64,000 nt of DNA from Adiantum capillus-veneris (lineage: Eukaryota > Streptophyta > Polypodiopsida > Polypodiales > Pteridaceae): NCBI GenBank assembly GCA_014529385.2, contig CM043958.1, positions 89,427,025 through 89,491,024 of the forward strand, in the 5' to 3' direction. Below, piece by piece: positions 32,514-43,680 of this stretch. Each line of letters opens with the position of its first letter. Position 1 is the first letter of the stretch. The notes under the pieces were generated by a model, which saw nothing but the letters and a program-made list of their open reading frames with translations, had not been told where the DNA came from and did no database searches. Position numbers and translations under genes: made by a program.

Positions 32514-32851
32514 TACGTTTTCAGATCTTGCTGCGTTTTTTGTGCACTTGCTGCGTTTTCTGAGGTTGCTGCGTTTTCTGCAAACGCTAAGCCTCTTGCA
32601 CGATCGGGAGCGACCACGACACTGACAGGCACTTGCAGATCTACACCTTAGACAGGTATCTACACCCAATTGGCACCATTTTGGTACTTATTACTTGCTG
32701 TTTTTTTTCTCTGTTTTCAACCCCTTGACAGTTGAAAAGTGCCAGAACCCCCTCCCCTCTGACACTCTGCGACGGACCCGTACCAATCGGTGGCGTACAG
32801 GCACGCTGAAATCTCTATTACAGCAGCGTTTTCAGCACCCTCTGCAACGGG
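32514..32851 (+). other. COP-C leader, second part
   Basis: Continues 26505 after removal of COP-H and one AGATC. Has tgctgcgtttt units (32530-32580). It ends where element G begins; no gag follows. Confidence 0.6.
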
Positions 32852-33294
32852 AAGCATGCTAAAGAATGAGCCCTAGCCTCATATTTAAAGGCCCTATGCC
32901 CCAAAAGCAGTTTTACATGAAAAGCCTTCAAACTCAAAAGCTTCTGGTCCAAAAGCAATGCCAAAAAGCTGCCAGCGTAAATCACGGAATTCCGTACAAT
33001 AGTCAACGCAAAACGTGGAAATCCGTACAGCCTGCCACGTCCATGTCAACACAATTTCCAAAATTTGACCGTACAGCTGCCACGTCATTAGTATTGGCGC
33101 AAGTCTTTCTTTGTGTGTGGGTCCTGCTTTATTTTAATCCTTTATGTCACTTGGGGCCCCATCAGACGGGGTCCCCATAAGTTGGTAGGACTTCTTCTTC
33201 TGTTACTTGTTCTTCTTAAGGTTTAGGCCCCTCGGGCGACATCTGCAAGTTGGCTTTATTCTTCAGGGCTTTGACACATCAGCAGTTTATGACA
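32852..33294 (-). repeat. Element G 3' LTR, 5' part
   Basis: Minus strand starts TGTCATAAACTGCTG, as the solo LTR starts TGTAACAAACTGCTG. It is truncated before the R/U5 region at 32852. Confidence 0.8.
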
Positions 33295-34846
33295 TCTCCC
33301 CTTCTTGAAAGAAAGTAATCATTTGCGATTACAGCATATCTATAAAACAACTCAAGTTAGCTCAAAAATTTCCGAGGGTCAATCCGAGGGACATTCCAAG
33401 GGACAATCAATTTGCTCTTTTTGTTAAGGAGTTAGCTTCTCCTTTCGGCTCTTTTGATCAAGGAGTTAGCTTCCTTTCGTCCAGATCGGAACTCTTGGTA
33501 TGTTGGCGTAGTAAAATTAGCCATCACACCCAGACCGCACTGACCTTCCATGGGTATCTTGATGCACTAAAATTACATACCCACGTAATCTCATCCAATT
33601 AGGAATAATCAGTGGTTGGCACATCACAATGCAACACAAATGCTCACATATGCATGTTACAAGACATAGAAACATAAAGCCGCCGATGAACACTCCTCCC
33701 GCATAGCCTAACAAGGTCCGACGGGCCGGGAGATATTCTACGACTCCCTCATCACTCCTCCCGCATAACCTAAAAAGGTCCGGGCCGGGAGATATAGAGG
33801 CCTTTTACAACCCAACGCCCCCCAGACTGCAGCCTGTGTCGTTTGGAGGTGCTGAAAGTAACCACTGCTCAGACTTCTTAATACTCCTCCCGCATAACCA
33901 TCTAGGTCCGGACCGGGAGTCACAACAACAATTATTTTACAAGCATACAACCAAACACTCCCCAAACATCCCCTCTGCGTCGTTCGGAGGTTCAAACAAT
34001 AGCAAAACAACATTTCTCACTACTCCACCCGGGAGTAAAATCACCAATCGTTGAAACCAATATTAAAACCAGAGTCAAGCATTTCAAATCGGCACCAAGA
34101 CACGTTCAAAACAGATACCACACGTTTCAAACAAATTCTAAACAGGATCACCAAACAAGTTCTCAAATTGATTTCAAACTTCAAAAGCAATCTCGACACT
34201 TGTCAAGCTCGGAAAGTCGATTGACTTTCCATCCTGAAACCTGCACCAAAAATTAGGGTTAGGTTCATTCCATAAGGTCGTAGCCGAGCACAGCATGGTC
34301 CATCAGCTCTTGGACAGACAGTGTTTCTTTGGCGGCGATGGTAGTCCTAAGATAGCAATCGCACTGGACTTCCAAGGTCATCTGCTCATGAAGAGACATC
34401 TACTGGGAGATGTCGAGAAATTTCAAGTTATAATCTGCTAGGGTTTCTATGGTAAGCATTTCAGGATACCCCACTCTGCCAGAAGTTGCACTCCGAAGGA
34501 AGATGTGAGAAACCATATAACTTCGGGCAAAAAAAAATTATTGAAAGCTTGCCAAGTACTTGGAGTATGCTGCCTTGTAGCTATCAACATCTGCATGGTA
34601 CTGTCTATGAGAAAACAGCAGCTCGAAACAAATCTTGGATCCTTCTCTTGCAAGTGATCTTAATTGGCTTATGCCCTGTAAGACATGAGCGGTGAAGACG
34701 GGAGCGCGCCCGATGCGCGATGAAGTAAGGGTGGGAGTGGCTAATAAGTCCGGGGTCGGAGGCCGAAGATACCTCAAATAAAATTCCAATAGCTATGTCT
34801 GCTCTTTTGTAGAACCGGTATGCTTTCAGAAAAGCGCACGCCTGAT
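33295..34846 (-). other. Element G internal region, non-coding, with repeated hairpin units
   Basis: No retroviral domain in any frame. Between 33690 and 34035 the unit ACTCCTCCCGCATA, about 15-20 bases, then CCGGGAG recurs three times (33692, 33754, 33892) with a fourth degenerate copy near 34023; CTCCCG pairs with CGGGAG in each. The 5' leader side (about 34700-34846) matches 22740-22800. The polypurine tract on the minus strand is ttctttcaagaagggga. Confidence 0.65.
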
Positions 34847-34858
34847 GCTCCGATACCA
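34847..34858 (-). other. Element G primer-binding site
   Basis: Minus strand TGGTATCGGAGC, one change from TGGTATCAGAGC, two bases inside the LTR end. Confidence 0.85.
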
Positions 34859-34859
34859 C

Positions 34860-34931
34860 TATCACAAGACGGGCACCACGTGCCAATAGAAAAGAACAGA
34901 CTGAACAGACTTTTAGCACTTCAATAACAAC

Positions 34932-34972
<41 letters not shown>

Positions 34973-35161
34973 GACACGCGACACGAAGTGGCGAAATTCC
35001 ACCCCAGAGAGTATTGACCCCAAACCTTGGCGCCCCTTTCGGTGTTTCTTTATATTGCATCAACACAGTACAAGCCAGTACTCCAGACTCTGCACCTTCT
35101 CCAAGAAGCATGCTAAAGAATGAGCCCTAGCCTCATATTTAAAGGCCCTAGGCCCCAAAAG
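34860..35161 (-). repeat. Element G 5' LTR, 3' part, with AG tract
   Basis: Plus strand begins tatcacaagacgggcacc, an AG array at 34939-34971, then the complement of the gaaataccgaaaggggcgcc motif near 35029-35048 and of AATATAAAG. Homologous to 7040-7352. Ends at a hAT insertion point after cccaaaag. Confidence 0.88.
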
Positions 35162-35907
35162 CATAGTCACAGGGGACGGAGGAGACGGGGCCTAGGGACG
35201 CATAACGGCCGTAAATCGGGCCGGGGACGGAGGGGAACGGCAAGGAACGGCCAGATTTTCATCCGACAGACGAGAACGCAGGCTGCCGGACCGGGGACAG
35301 ACGGGGACGCCCGAGAACTGGCAGATTTTTGAAAAGTTGAAAAAAGCACCGTATTTGATCCAAGCAAGATTGGCTCGGTTTTGTGGTGGGAGGACTATGG
35401 AGAAAATGGCCCACATTTGTAGCGCTTGGCTGTTCGTGTCCTTAGCCAAGCATGTACCACTAGTTGCTTGGAGCAACTATGGAGTGTGTACAGCCACATT
35501 GCCTCTAAGAAGAGGAATCGCTTTGGGGTCCAGAGGGCCAATGATTTGGTGTTTGTGAACGCTAACTTGCGAATGCTTGCCAAGAGCATCACACACAAGG
35601 CAGATCCCTTCGTTGAGTGGGAGATGGCAAAAGAGAATCCATCTATGGCCGAGACACTTTTGGAGGAGCTTGAGGAGGACTTTGAGCCTCAATGCGAGCC
35701 TTGCGAGGCCTCATATGTCGCTGACGACCTCGACTACGACGACGATATGGAGATTCAGCAGGCGAGCACTTCTGGAGTTTGATGATTATTGATCACTCTC
35801 GAGTCTAGAGTCTACTCCTCTAGAGTCTACCTAGCCCTTCGTACTTTTTGTTATCCTTGAGGCTTGTCCTTTCTGAGCCCTTGTGGCATGCACTTTTCAT
35901 TTTGTAG
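35162..35907 (+). pseudogene. hAT element fragment: 5' terminus and transposase C-terminal domain
   Basis: The left end CATAGTCACAGGGGACGG matches the MITE termini and is followed by gggacgg/ggaacgg units (35172-35310). The frame from about 35396 reads LFVSLAKHVPLV in one frame and, from 35426, AVRVLSQACTTSCLEQLWSVYSHIASKKRNRFGVQRANDLVFVNANLRM in another; the second is the hAT C-terminal dimerisation domain (W-S-x-Y-x2-I-x3-KRNR-L). An acidic tail ends at 35782. The 3' flank (gtctagagtctactcctctag) lies before a junction at 35908; the right terminus and its duplication are lost. Most of the transposase is absent. Confidence 0.82.
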
Positions 35908-36383
35908 GAATCCCAAGAACGAAGGGCTTGTCCAGCCTCCCCTTGTGCCTCTTTTCACTCATTGAGAGCGGACCGTGCACTTAGCGGCCGGCCAATCGAC
36001 TTGAGGTGGAAAAAAGCAACCTTGGTGTGAGCGCAAGGCCGCCAAGGGGTGCGCCCACGGAAAAGAGTAGAATTCGGGTGAAGAGAAGATCCTTCTCAAA
36101 CACGGTTTGCAAGCGAAAGAACACCTCAAGAACCTCAAGACCCTCAAGAACACAAGACCCCTAAGAACCCAAGTTCCTCGTGAACTTAAGAACCCAAGAC
36201 CACAAGAACCCACGACTTCAGTGGATGGTCATCACTCGAAGCAGAATGGATACTAACACGATTAGGAATCGACACGCCCAACCGAACTTGGGTTCGTGCG
36301 ACCTCAACAAGCAAAAAAAAATTTGTGGTTCTTGTGGTTCTTTCCTTCAGTGATACAGAACACTGCCAAAGCTCTGATACCAA
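35908..36383. repeat. LTR-B element leader, forward copy joined head-on to an inverted copy
   Basis: 35908-36253 matches 20650-20960 forward, through the gag start ATGGTCATCACTCG (36226). Directly after gaatggatact the sequence is the complement of the leader next to the primer site (36254-36383), ending with the inverted primer site ctctgataccaa (36373-36383). Confidence 0.88.
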
Positions 36384-37594
36384 TGTAAGGTGCAACAGAA
36401 TGAATGCTTGCGCTTTGCTCAAGATGAGTGCTCCGATCTGTGCTCAAGGTTCCTTTTGTTCTTATGGAAGGTAGAGCCTTCCGTTCTTAATGAGAGAATG
36501 CTATGATCACAAACAAAGTGAGTGGACATTGTGCGTGCAAGTGTATGCGACTAAGAGATAGAGAGAGAAAAGATACGACACCGAGAGGTTTGTAAAACCC
36601 TCCTCCGAAGGCCCCACTCTCGTCGGCGAGAGTGTTCTAACTTTGATTGAACAAAGGATGTACAATGCGTATGCAATGGACTCATACAATGGGACTATGC
36701 TGATGACGACGACGACTTGATGGCTGAATCTGTGATCTTCTTTGGCTGAATTTCGTGGACTGTTTTCGGGGCTGAAAATGACTGTTTTCGTACTGTGCTT
36801 ATGGCTGAAAATGACTGCTTTGATCGGGGTTCTTGCTGAAGTAAAAACGCTGAAGGGCTGGACCTATCAGGTTGCGTTTTTGAACTGCTTTGTACCTGAT
36901 GAAAAACGCTGGTTTGGGGGGTCTGTTCTATGCTGAAAACGCTGCAATGGCTGAGTCCTACAAGCTGAGAAAACTGCCATAAAAAACGCTGAGAGATGCT
37001 GGTGGTCTAGCGTTAGTAAAACGCTAATGATGGGGCTGTTTTGTTGTGAGAAAAACGCCATGAAAGAGGTTCTCGGCGATGGTTTGCTGTGGGGGAGAAA
37101 CACCAAAGAGATGGAGTCGATGGTGATGCTGATGCTTGGAAACGCCAAGGGATGGGGAAGTATGGCGCTAGGGGGTCATGAGGGGGGGTACTGCTGAGAA
37201 CTTGCCTGTTGAGCAGGAAGCTCCTGCTGCCTCTTCTGCCATTTAGTGCTAGTCTAGGTTTGCTTATATACAAACTTACTCAATTTGCCCTACCTACTTT
37301 CCAACAAGTCACTTAAAAATAATAAGTGAAAAATGTCCAAAATAGGTAAAATAGGCTAAATGCACTGGAAAACTCCCCTAACTGATGCTAATGGATTCTG
37401 ATGGGAATTCCGATGATCATGCTGTGTGCAACCGGAGGATATGCATCTATGCTAAGTGACTGGGCATGCACGGTCTACGAATAGACTCACAAAAGTGCCA
37501 GATCACTGCTAATCTAAACTGGCTTGAACTGACTGAACCCTGTTGTGGTGTAGCTTGTCCACGGACACATAGGGTTGGGATGTGTCACGTGACA
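36384..37594 (-). repeat. LTR-B, reverse copy (1211 bp)
   Basis: Minus strand starts TGTCACGTGACACATCCC and ends GTTGCACCTTACA. Rich in gctgaaaacgctg units (36740-37050), the complement of the cagcgttttcagc units in 19417-20504. Followed at 37595 by COP-C pol. Confidence 0.85.
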
Positions 37595-38385
37595 CCACTT
37601 CTCTATGTCATGCACGATTTGGACATCTATGTTATCAGCAACTTCAACGGGCTGCCAAAACCTTTGTGGCGGAGGTTTACCAGCAATACGCTCCTCATTT
37701 GGCATATGCAAGGCTTGTCAGATGGGCAAGCAACACAGGGTTGCCTTTCCGAAGCAGGCATTCAGCAAAGCTTCGGCACCACTTGCACTGGTTCACATTG
37801 ATCTATGTGGCCCGATGAGCACTCCTTCATTTTCTGGCTCACAATTTTTGCTTGTGCTTGTGGATGATTTCAGCAGGTATACTTGGGCTTCTTCTTAAAG
37901 CTCAAGTCAGAGGCTTTCAGTTTCGTTCGAAATTGGAAGACGATGATTGAAAAGGAGGAGGACTTGCACATCAAATGTATTCGCTCAGACAGAGGGAATG
38001 AGTTCACCTCCAAGAACTTTGCACAGTGGTGCAAGTCAGATGGCATCCAGTGCCAGCTGACTACTCCTTACACTCCTTCCCAGAACGGAGTTGTTGAGCG
38101 GAAGAATCGGACTATCATGGAGATGGCTCGTGCGATGCTTGCACATGCTTCTTTGCCCCGGGTTTACTGGGCAGAAGCGTGTAACACGGCGGTTTACATC
38201 CAGAACCGTTCTACCCATGCTTTGCAAGACATGACTCCTTATCAGGCTTACAACAGACGCAAGCCCTCGGTCTCACACTTTCGAGTTTTTGGGTGTCCGG
38301 CCTTTGTCCATGTGCCAAAGGAGAAGCAACAGAAGTTAGACTTCAAGGCAAAGAAGCTCATCTTCCTAGGCTATTCACGTGTCTG
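37595..38385 (+). pseudogene. COP-C GAG-pre-integrase and integrase
   Basis: Begins CHARFGHLCYQQL (zinc His pair), then in another frame ICKACQMGKQHRVAFP (Cys pair). The catalytic core: ALVHIDLCGPMSTPSF (first Asp), VLVDDFSRYTW, then a frame change at about 37890, IRSDRGNEFTS (second Asp), and PSQNGVVERKNRTIMEMARAML (Glu). FRVFGCPAFVHVPKEKQQKLDFKAKKLIFLGYS ends the domain at a stop. The upstream part of pol (protease) is missing, because LTR-B is attached. Confidence 0.92.
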
Positions 38386-38892
38386 ATGGATATCGGCTCA
38401 TGATCCTGACGCCAAGACCACCACAGTTAGCCGTGATGTGACTTTCATGGAGCTCTTCAGCACACCTGCAGAGGGGGCAGCATCCAAGCCTATACCTTCT
38501 CTACCTCCTCCTCGTCCACCTCCTACCCCTGTTCCTGTTCCTATATCTTCTACACCGCAGCCATTTACTTCACCCGATCATGCCATGTCAGATTCTGATT
38601 CTGATCTAGATGATGGTTTCCTTCGGTGGAGGCGGTCCCACCTCGCAAGGAGAAGTTAGTTCCTGGTTGGCTTTACTCTACGGTTTCTTCCTCTGGAGTC
38701 ATGAAGTTACCAGACTCGCCAAACCCTGGACAGCCTCGACGTTCTGCACGCCTCAAGGACACGTAAGTTTATGATGGCGCAGAGTTCGTGAACTTTGCAC
38801 TCGTGTCTCAGATTCAAGCTTCACCAGTTGAGCCTTTCTCGGTGGAGGAAGCACTCCACCATGATTGCAGAAAGCGCACCATTCAGACATAG
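38386..38892 (+). pseudogene. COP-C integrase-RT linker
   Basis: A Pro/Ser/Asp-rich linker: SRDVTFMELFS, PPPRPPPTPVPVP (38500-38545), SDSDSDLDDG. Several frames with stops near 38660 and 38764. Usual between copia integrase and RT. Confidence 0.75.
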
Positions 38893-39782
38893 ATGGACGC
38901 TATCGAGCGGAATAAAACCTGGACTTTGGTTCCCAGGCCCAACAAGCGGAAGGTGGTTTTTACGAAATGGATTTTCAAGACAAAGTACAAGGCCAATGGT
39001 TCCCTCGACAAACACAAGGTGAGACTTGTTGCTCGAGGTTTCACACAACGACCAGGCCTGGACTTTGACGAGACCTTTGCTCCCACCACTCGCATGACTA
39101 CCATACGCACAGTGTTTGCTCTCGCAGCCAACCTTGGTTGGCCTATCTGCCATATGGATGTCAAAAGTGCGATTCTGAATGGAGATTTGGATAAAGAAGT
39201 TTATGTGGAGCAACCTCCTGGGTTTCGTATACCAGGCAAGGACCATTGGGTCTATCAATTGTGGAAAGCGTATGGACTAAAGCAGGCTGGACGCCAGTAG
39301 TACCTCACACTTGACCAATTTCTCGTGGAGCTGGGGTTACGGCGTACCTCATCAAATTCCAACTGTTATGTTGTCTCTGATGGCTCTTTGGTTGTGATAG
39401 AGATTGTCGATGTGGACGATCTCATTTTCACAGGATCAAGTCGATCATGAAAGCTATGGAGACCTGTTTCGAGATGATTGATCTTGGGCTTCTTCACTAT
39501 TTTCTTCGATTCGAGATTTTTCAGACACCATACGGCATCTTCTTTTCTCAGCGGAAGTATGCGATGGCTATCCTGGAGAAATTCCAGATGACAGGCTACA
39601 GACCCCTCTTGAGCCCAGAGAGAACGTATCGCTTCACGATCCTTCCCCACGGATTGACTTGGAGCAGTACAGGAATGTTGTTGGCTGCCTCGTATGGCTG
39701 ACTTATTCCCAACCAGACATCTGTTGCACAATTTCTGTCCTCAGTTCCTTCAACACCATACCTCGTCAACGACTGGGGCAGT
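38893..39782 (+). pseudogene. COP-C reverse transcriptase
   Basis: MDAIERNKTWTLVPRP, KWIFKTKYKANGSLDKHKVRLVARGFTQRPGLDFDETFAP, MDVKSAILNGDLDKEVYVEQPPGF. A stop at 39298 is followed by YLTLDQFL and the active-site region VDVDDLIFTGSS (family YVDDLI-x-TG; the Tyr is not in place). Next DLGLLHYFLRFEIFQTPYGIFFSQRKYAMAILEKF after a frame change near 39440. The end is frameshifted around 39640-39780. Confidence 0.92.
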
Positions 39783-40340
39783 GTGCCCAGCGTACTGTGG
39801 TACATCAGCGGCACCTTGGACCATGGTGTGTTCTATGGTCGCTCCAAGGGTTGCACCTTACTTGGTTGGTGCGATTCAGATTGGGCAGGAAATTCAGATA
39901 CTCGGCGCTCTACTACAGGAGTAGTTTTCACACTCGACTCGGGACCCATTTCATGGAGCAGTAAGCGGCAACCCACCGTTGCGCTATCTTCCACAGAGGC
40001 GGAGTACAGAGCAGCTTGCTATGCTGCTTGTGAGGCCATATGGCTACGGAGATTACTGGGAGAGTTGTGTTATCCCCAGACTGCTACGACTAGTCTTTTG
40101 TGCGACAATCAAAGTTGCATTGCTATTGCCAAGAACCCTATCTTTCACGCTCGGACAAAGCACATTGAGGTGCAATACCACTATGTTCGGGAGCGGGTTT
40201 TGGCTGAAGATCTTCACTTGGAGTATGTTCCTACAGCGGACAATGCAGCAGACATCTTCACGAAGGTTGTACCTCAACGGACTTTGGCTTCTCACCTTCG
40301 ATTCCTTTGTGTTGTCTCAGCATCTGGTGTTGAGAGGGGC
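39783..40340 (+). pseudogene. COP-C RNase H and polypurine tract
   Basis: A 187-codon open stretch: LLGWCDSDWAGNSDTRRSTTGVVF, ISWSSKRQPTVALSSTEAEYRAA, LLCDNQSCIAIAKNPIFHARTKHIEVQYHYVRE, and DIFTKVV. All the typical copia RNase H motifs are present with no stop, so this is the best-kept part of COP-C. The last bases, gttgagaggggc, are the polypurine tract. Confidence 0.93.
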
Positions 40341-40707
40341 TGTTAGAGTTACACCACCATTGCTTCGCCATTTTGTACGGCTAGTGATTGTCCCAGGTTG
40401 GCCACCCATCGCACATCATTTAGATTGCATGGGCGGACACTTTTAGCATGTGTCCGGCGAGTCATTTTCTGAGACTGGCTGGGTGCACACATTTTTAGCC
40501 AATTTTGGGCTTTTATGTTTTTCACCAATAACACATTTTGCCCTAACTCAACCTAAGATTCTAATATAGAATGCTTAGGGTCTTGTAGTCATTCAGATTG
40601 TGTATTGAGAGCATCATTTGCAGAGCACTTGTGTTTTCTCTCTCTCGCTCTCCCTCCAGCGTTTTCGACGCGCGTGGCTCACGCTCTTTCCACTGCTCAC
40701 TCTCACA
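40341..40707 (+). repeat. COP-C 3' LTR (367 bp)
   Basis: TGTTAGAGTTACACC...CACTCTCACA, next to the polypurine tract. Matches 25865-26230; flanked on the right by agatctctcc. Confidence 0.92.
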
Positions 40708-42990
40708 AGATCTCTCCATGCTCTTATGTCTCGTTAGATGTCAAAGAAGCCATGCTTGAGAGCATTCACAACAATCCAAAGCGCAAGAGCAAGGTGACGG
40801 TTGGTGAGGATGGATCATGGCAAGCCCAAACAAGTTTCTCGAGAGCCAAAAGAAGTTGCAGCAATGGGCTCTCCTACGGCCTCCACCGCCGCCCATCCCT
40901 CTTTCACTTCCACTTCCACATCGGAAACCTCTCCCCCAAAAGAAGCCTTCACATGAAGCAAGCATCCCTTGCGGAAGCCACGAGTGCCAAGATCGCAAGC
41001 AAGTCCAACATCAAAAAATTGCAAGAAGAGGTCGAAGAGGAGATTGCCGACACAATCATCGATTTGAATCTTGCTTTTGGAGTGCTCAAGACCGAGCAAT
41101 GGAAGAAGAAGACAAGGGCAAGTTATAAAGAAGGGTGGACGGGTCTCTCCTATCATGACATGCGCACAAAACACCTCCCCAACAAAAAAAACTCACATTG
41201 ATAGGCAACTTGAGCCAAATATGGATGTAGTATCCTCTCCGATGGATGAAGTAACAGGAGGAAGAGAGGTATCATCAACATACTTGTCTCTTCTCCTCTT
41301 GGCACATATTTCGTGCAGGCAGTTTATTAGAGCAAGACGGGCAAGACAACCTGGGGAGCCTTCATCTACGAACATATCCGTTGAGCCATATTGGAGATGT
41401 GTGTCATGTTTCAATTTATACTTTAATCTCGACTCTCTTCTACTATCTAGTATCTACTAATAACTATCTACAATGGAAATGCTTTCTATGCTGATTCATA
41501 AAGCCTTTACTTATGTATGTTTTGTATTTTGATCATGTAGGTTGGACCAAGGAATGTCGTCCAAGTGGTGATGGAAGCCCCAAATTGTGCATCTATGGAG
41601 CACATGCTTGAGGAGAAGTTCCCAACTCCATGTGCAAGTCATTGTCTTCATTTGCTCATGGAGAACATAGGCAAGACGGGATGGGTCGAAGAGGTGGTCA
41701 CAAAGGCCACTTCCATTGTCACTTTCTTCACTACCATCAAGAAAGCCTCATCCACCCGCTTTGCATACCTCTGGCTTCTCATGGAGGGCTATACGATGTG
41801 AAGTTGCCTCTTCGCCAAACGGTGGTCTCCACATGGCACAATGTGGAATGAGTGGATGAGTCTTCATCCGAACCGACAAAGTATATGCAAAGGCTATGCT
41901 TCAATGAAGGCTTTTGGGAGAGGGTCAAGGCAATCGTGATTACGATCACGCCTTTGTGTCAAGTTCTCCGCATGACGGACAGAGGGTGCCACCCTTGGTC
42001 TTCTTGTGCACTTCATGCGGGAGGCCTTCAAGGAGATGGAGGCATGCACTCCTTGAAGCACATGACAAGAGGGAACTGTTAACCCAAGCAAATGAAAGGT
42101 GGACATGGATGCGAAGACCTATTCATGGTCTTGTCGCATTGCTTCATGAGGCATACAAATCTCCCGATCTCTTCACCAACCCCAATTTGCTCACCAATAG
42201 GCATTTGTTCTTACCAAAGGCATTGCAGGAGGAGCCTGCCATTGCACGGTTCAAAAGGTGGCTATGAGGTTGCTTGCACAAGATTGCCTTCTCCCTCTTT
42301 CATACAAAAATATGCAACCGCTTGAGCACGGGGCAACTAGAGAAGCTTGTGTATTGCCGCACAAACATGCGCATGATACAAGCAATGCACAAGCTTCATC
42401 ATGCTAGACAGGTAATTTATATATAATATAATCAAATAAAGGTTGAAGCTACAGCCTAATGAATCTTTAAGCATTATGATTTATGACTTATGATTTGTGA
42501 GAATTGTGATTGTAGGTAAATGTGGATGAGTTCAAGCTCACCAGCTCCATATTTCAAAGAGTGAACTGTCCGGTGGACGAAGAGGAGGAGCAGATTTATG
42601 TAGATCTCTATCAAGAGCTTGAGGAGATTGATCGCCGCGGCTCTCGCACTTGACATGGACATACAGCTCGTAGAAGAGGAAGGGGAGCTAGAGTTAGCAC
42701 TTTATATAGAGGTCGTGGGCGCGGCAGAGAACAACGCGGATTCTCACGCTCATCGGCGGCTAATGAGCTTGAGGATGATGGTATATAGTCTTCAGAGGAG
42801 GAGGAGGAGGATCTGAGTATGATAGTGAGGGAAACCTCATTAGCGAGGGTGAGTTTGCTAGCGGGTCGAACATAGAGGCCTTAGATAGTCCACCTCTCAA
42901 TGATGACTCTTCCAATGATGGCAGCTTCACCATTAGCCCCTAGCATAGTAGCCTGATGCCATGATGCCTCTAGTCCTCATCCTTTTTTGT
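40708..42990 (+). pseudogene. hAT transposase, main part (continues from 25700-25864)
   Basis: Starts in SYVSLDVKEAMLESIHN, the sequence that follows the BED finger in plant hATs. A coiled Lys/Glu stretch and a PSYHDMRT-like SYHDMRTKHLPN motif follow (to 41190). After an intron ending at a tag before 41541, the DUF659-type core reads VGPRNVVQVV, CASHCLHLLMENIGKTGWVEEVV and KASSTRFAYLWLLMEG. The C-terminal part has WTWMRRPIHGLVALLHEAYKSPD, LSTGQLEKLVYCRTNMRM and, after a second intron (about 42413-42515), VNVDEFKLTSS. An acidic and Arg/Gly-rich tail ends it. Frameshifts occur near 40850, 41800 and 42060. The C-terminal W-S motif is lost. No terminus was found downstream. Confidence 0.82.
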
Positions 42991-43614
42991 ACTCTTGACT
43001 AGAGTCCAGTCAATCTCTCTTTTTTGTTCTCTTGACTCTCGAAGTCACGACCGCGACTATCGTGCATCGTCATATATATTAGTTTTTGTATCTTTTCATA
43101 TATTTATGGCATGTTTACCTCTCTACTCATATACTTGTTGATTTGGAAATGTTTTTAATGGTTTCAAGAGTTTTTAAAAAACACACCGTATTTATCAAAA
43201 CCATATGATATAAATTGAAATACATTGTATTTTCCCGTACGAAACCCTACTGTACTTTACCATACAGCCGTACCAAGACAACCCTGAAATTCAGGGCTTG
43301 GGCAAAATATAGAAGCTCACATTGTAGGCATTATACCATGGCCCCCAGCCACAAAAGCATGTTCTTCCCGGAGAGAGGAGATCGTACGCACCCATACACA
43401 CTTCAGCCTATCCCCTTATCCGCAATCGACACAATAACAAAGATCCCACTTTGCTCCCAGTCAGCGTTGGGCACTGGAGAAGAGTCCTTTCTTGTATGCA
43501 AACTATGCCCCTTGCAAGTTCGAGAGTTTACGGATCATACAGGACTTGAATGTTCAGCTTTCGATCACATTTGAGATTGCTTCCCTCACATTTTCAGCCC
43601 AGTCCACTCCCTAC

Positions 43615-43617
<3 letters not shown>
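42991..43617. other. Unassigned AT-rich region downstream of the hAT gene
   Basis: May include the hAT 3' untranslated region: gactagagtccagtca (43000) resembles the tail of the 35.8-kb fragment. A short frame (43215-43574) has no recognised domain. Confidence 0.4.

Positions 43618-43679
<62 letters not shown>
43618..43679 (+). repeat. (CT)n microsatellite
   Basis: About 62 bp of uninterrupted CT. Confidence 0.98.

Positions 43680-43680
<1 letters not shown>

Larger units (their letters stand above)
32852..35161 (-). mobile_element. Element G: coding-poor LTR retrotransposon, reverse strand
   Basis: Minus strand: 5' LTR part (35161-34860), primer site (34858-34847), an internal region of about 1.5 kb without pol, a polypurine tract (33315-33295), and a truncated 3' LTR (33294-32852). 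The LTRs are the same family as the solo LTR at 6595-7352. The absence of coding domains with LTR, primer site and polypurine tract present is the definition of a non-autonomous LARD/TRIM-like element. Both outer ends are lost. Confidence 0.75.
25865..40707 (+). mobile_element. COP-C: Ty1/copia retrotransposon carrying nested insertions
   Basis: Matching LTRs (25865-26230 and 40341-40707) bracket a primer site, a leader (26231-26505, resuming 32514-32851), copia pol (37595-40340) and a polypurine tract. Gag and protease are missing, replaced by element G, a hAT fragment and an inverted LTR-B structure. COP-H is inserted in the leader. INT before RT is the copia order. No matching target duplication is visible (aactt left, agatc right). 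It appears to lie inside a hAT gene. Confidence 0.82.

Noticed and set aside
25865-40707. Target-site duplication for COP-C
   Set aside because: The flanks aactt and agatc do not match; agatc at the right equals the COP-H duplication word only by coincidence of short length.
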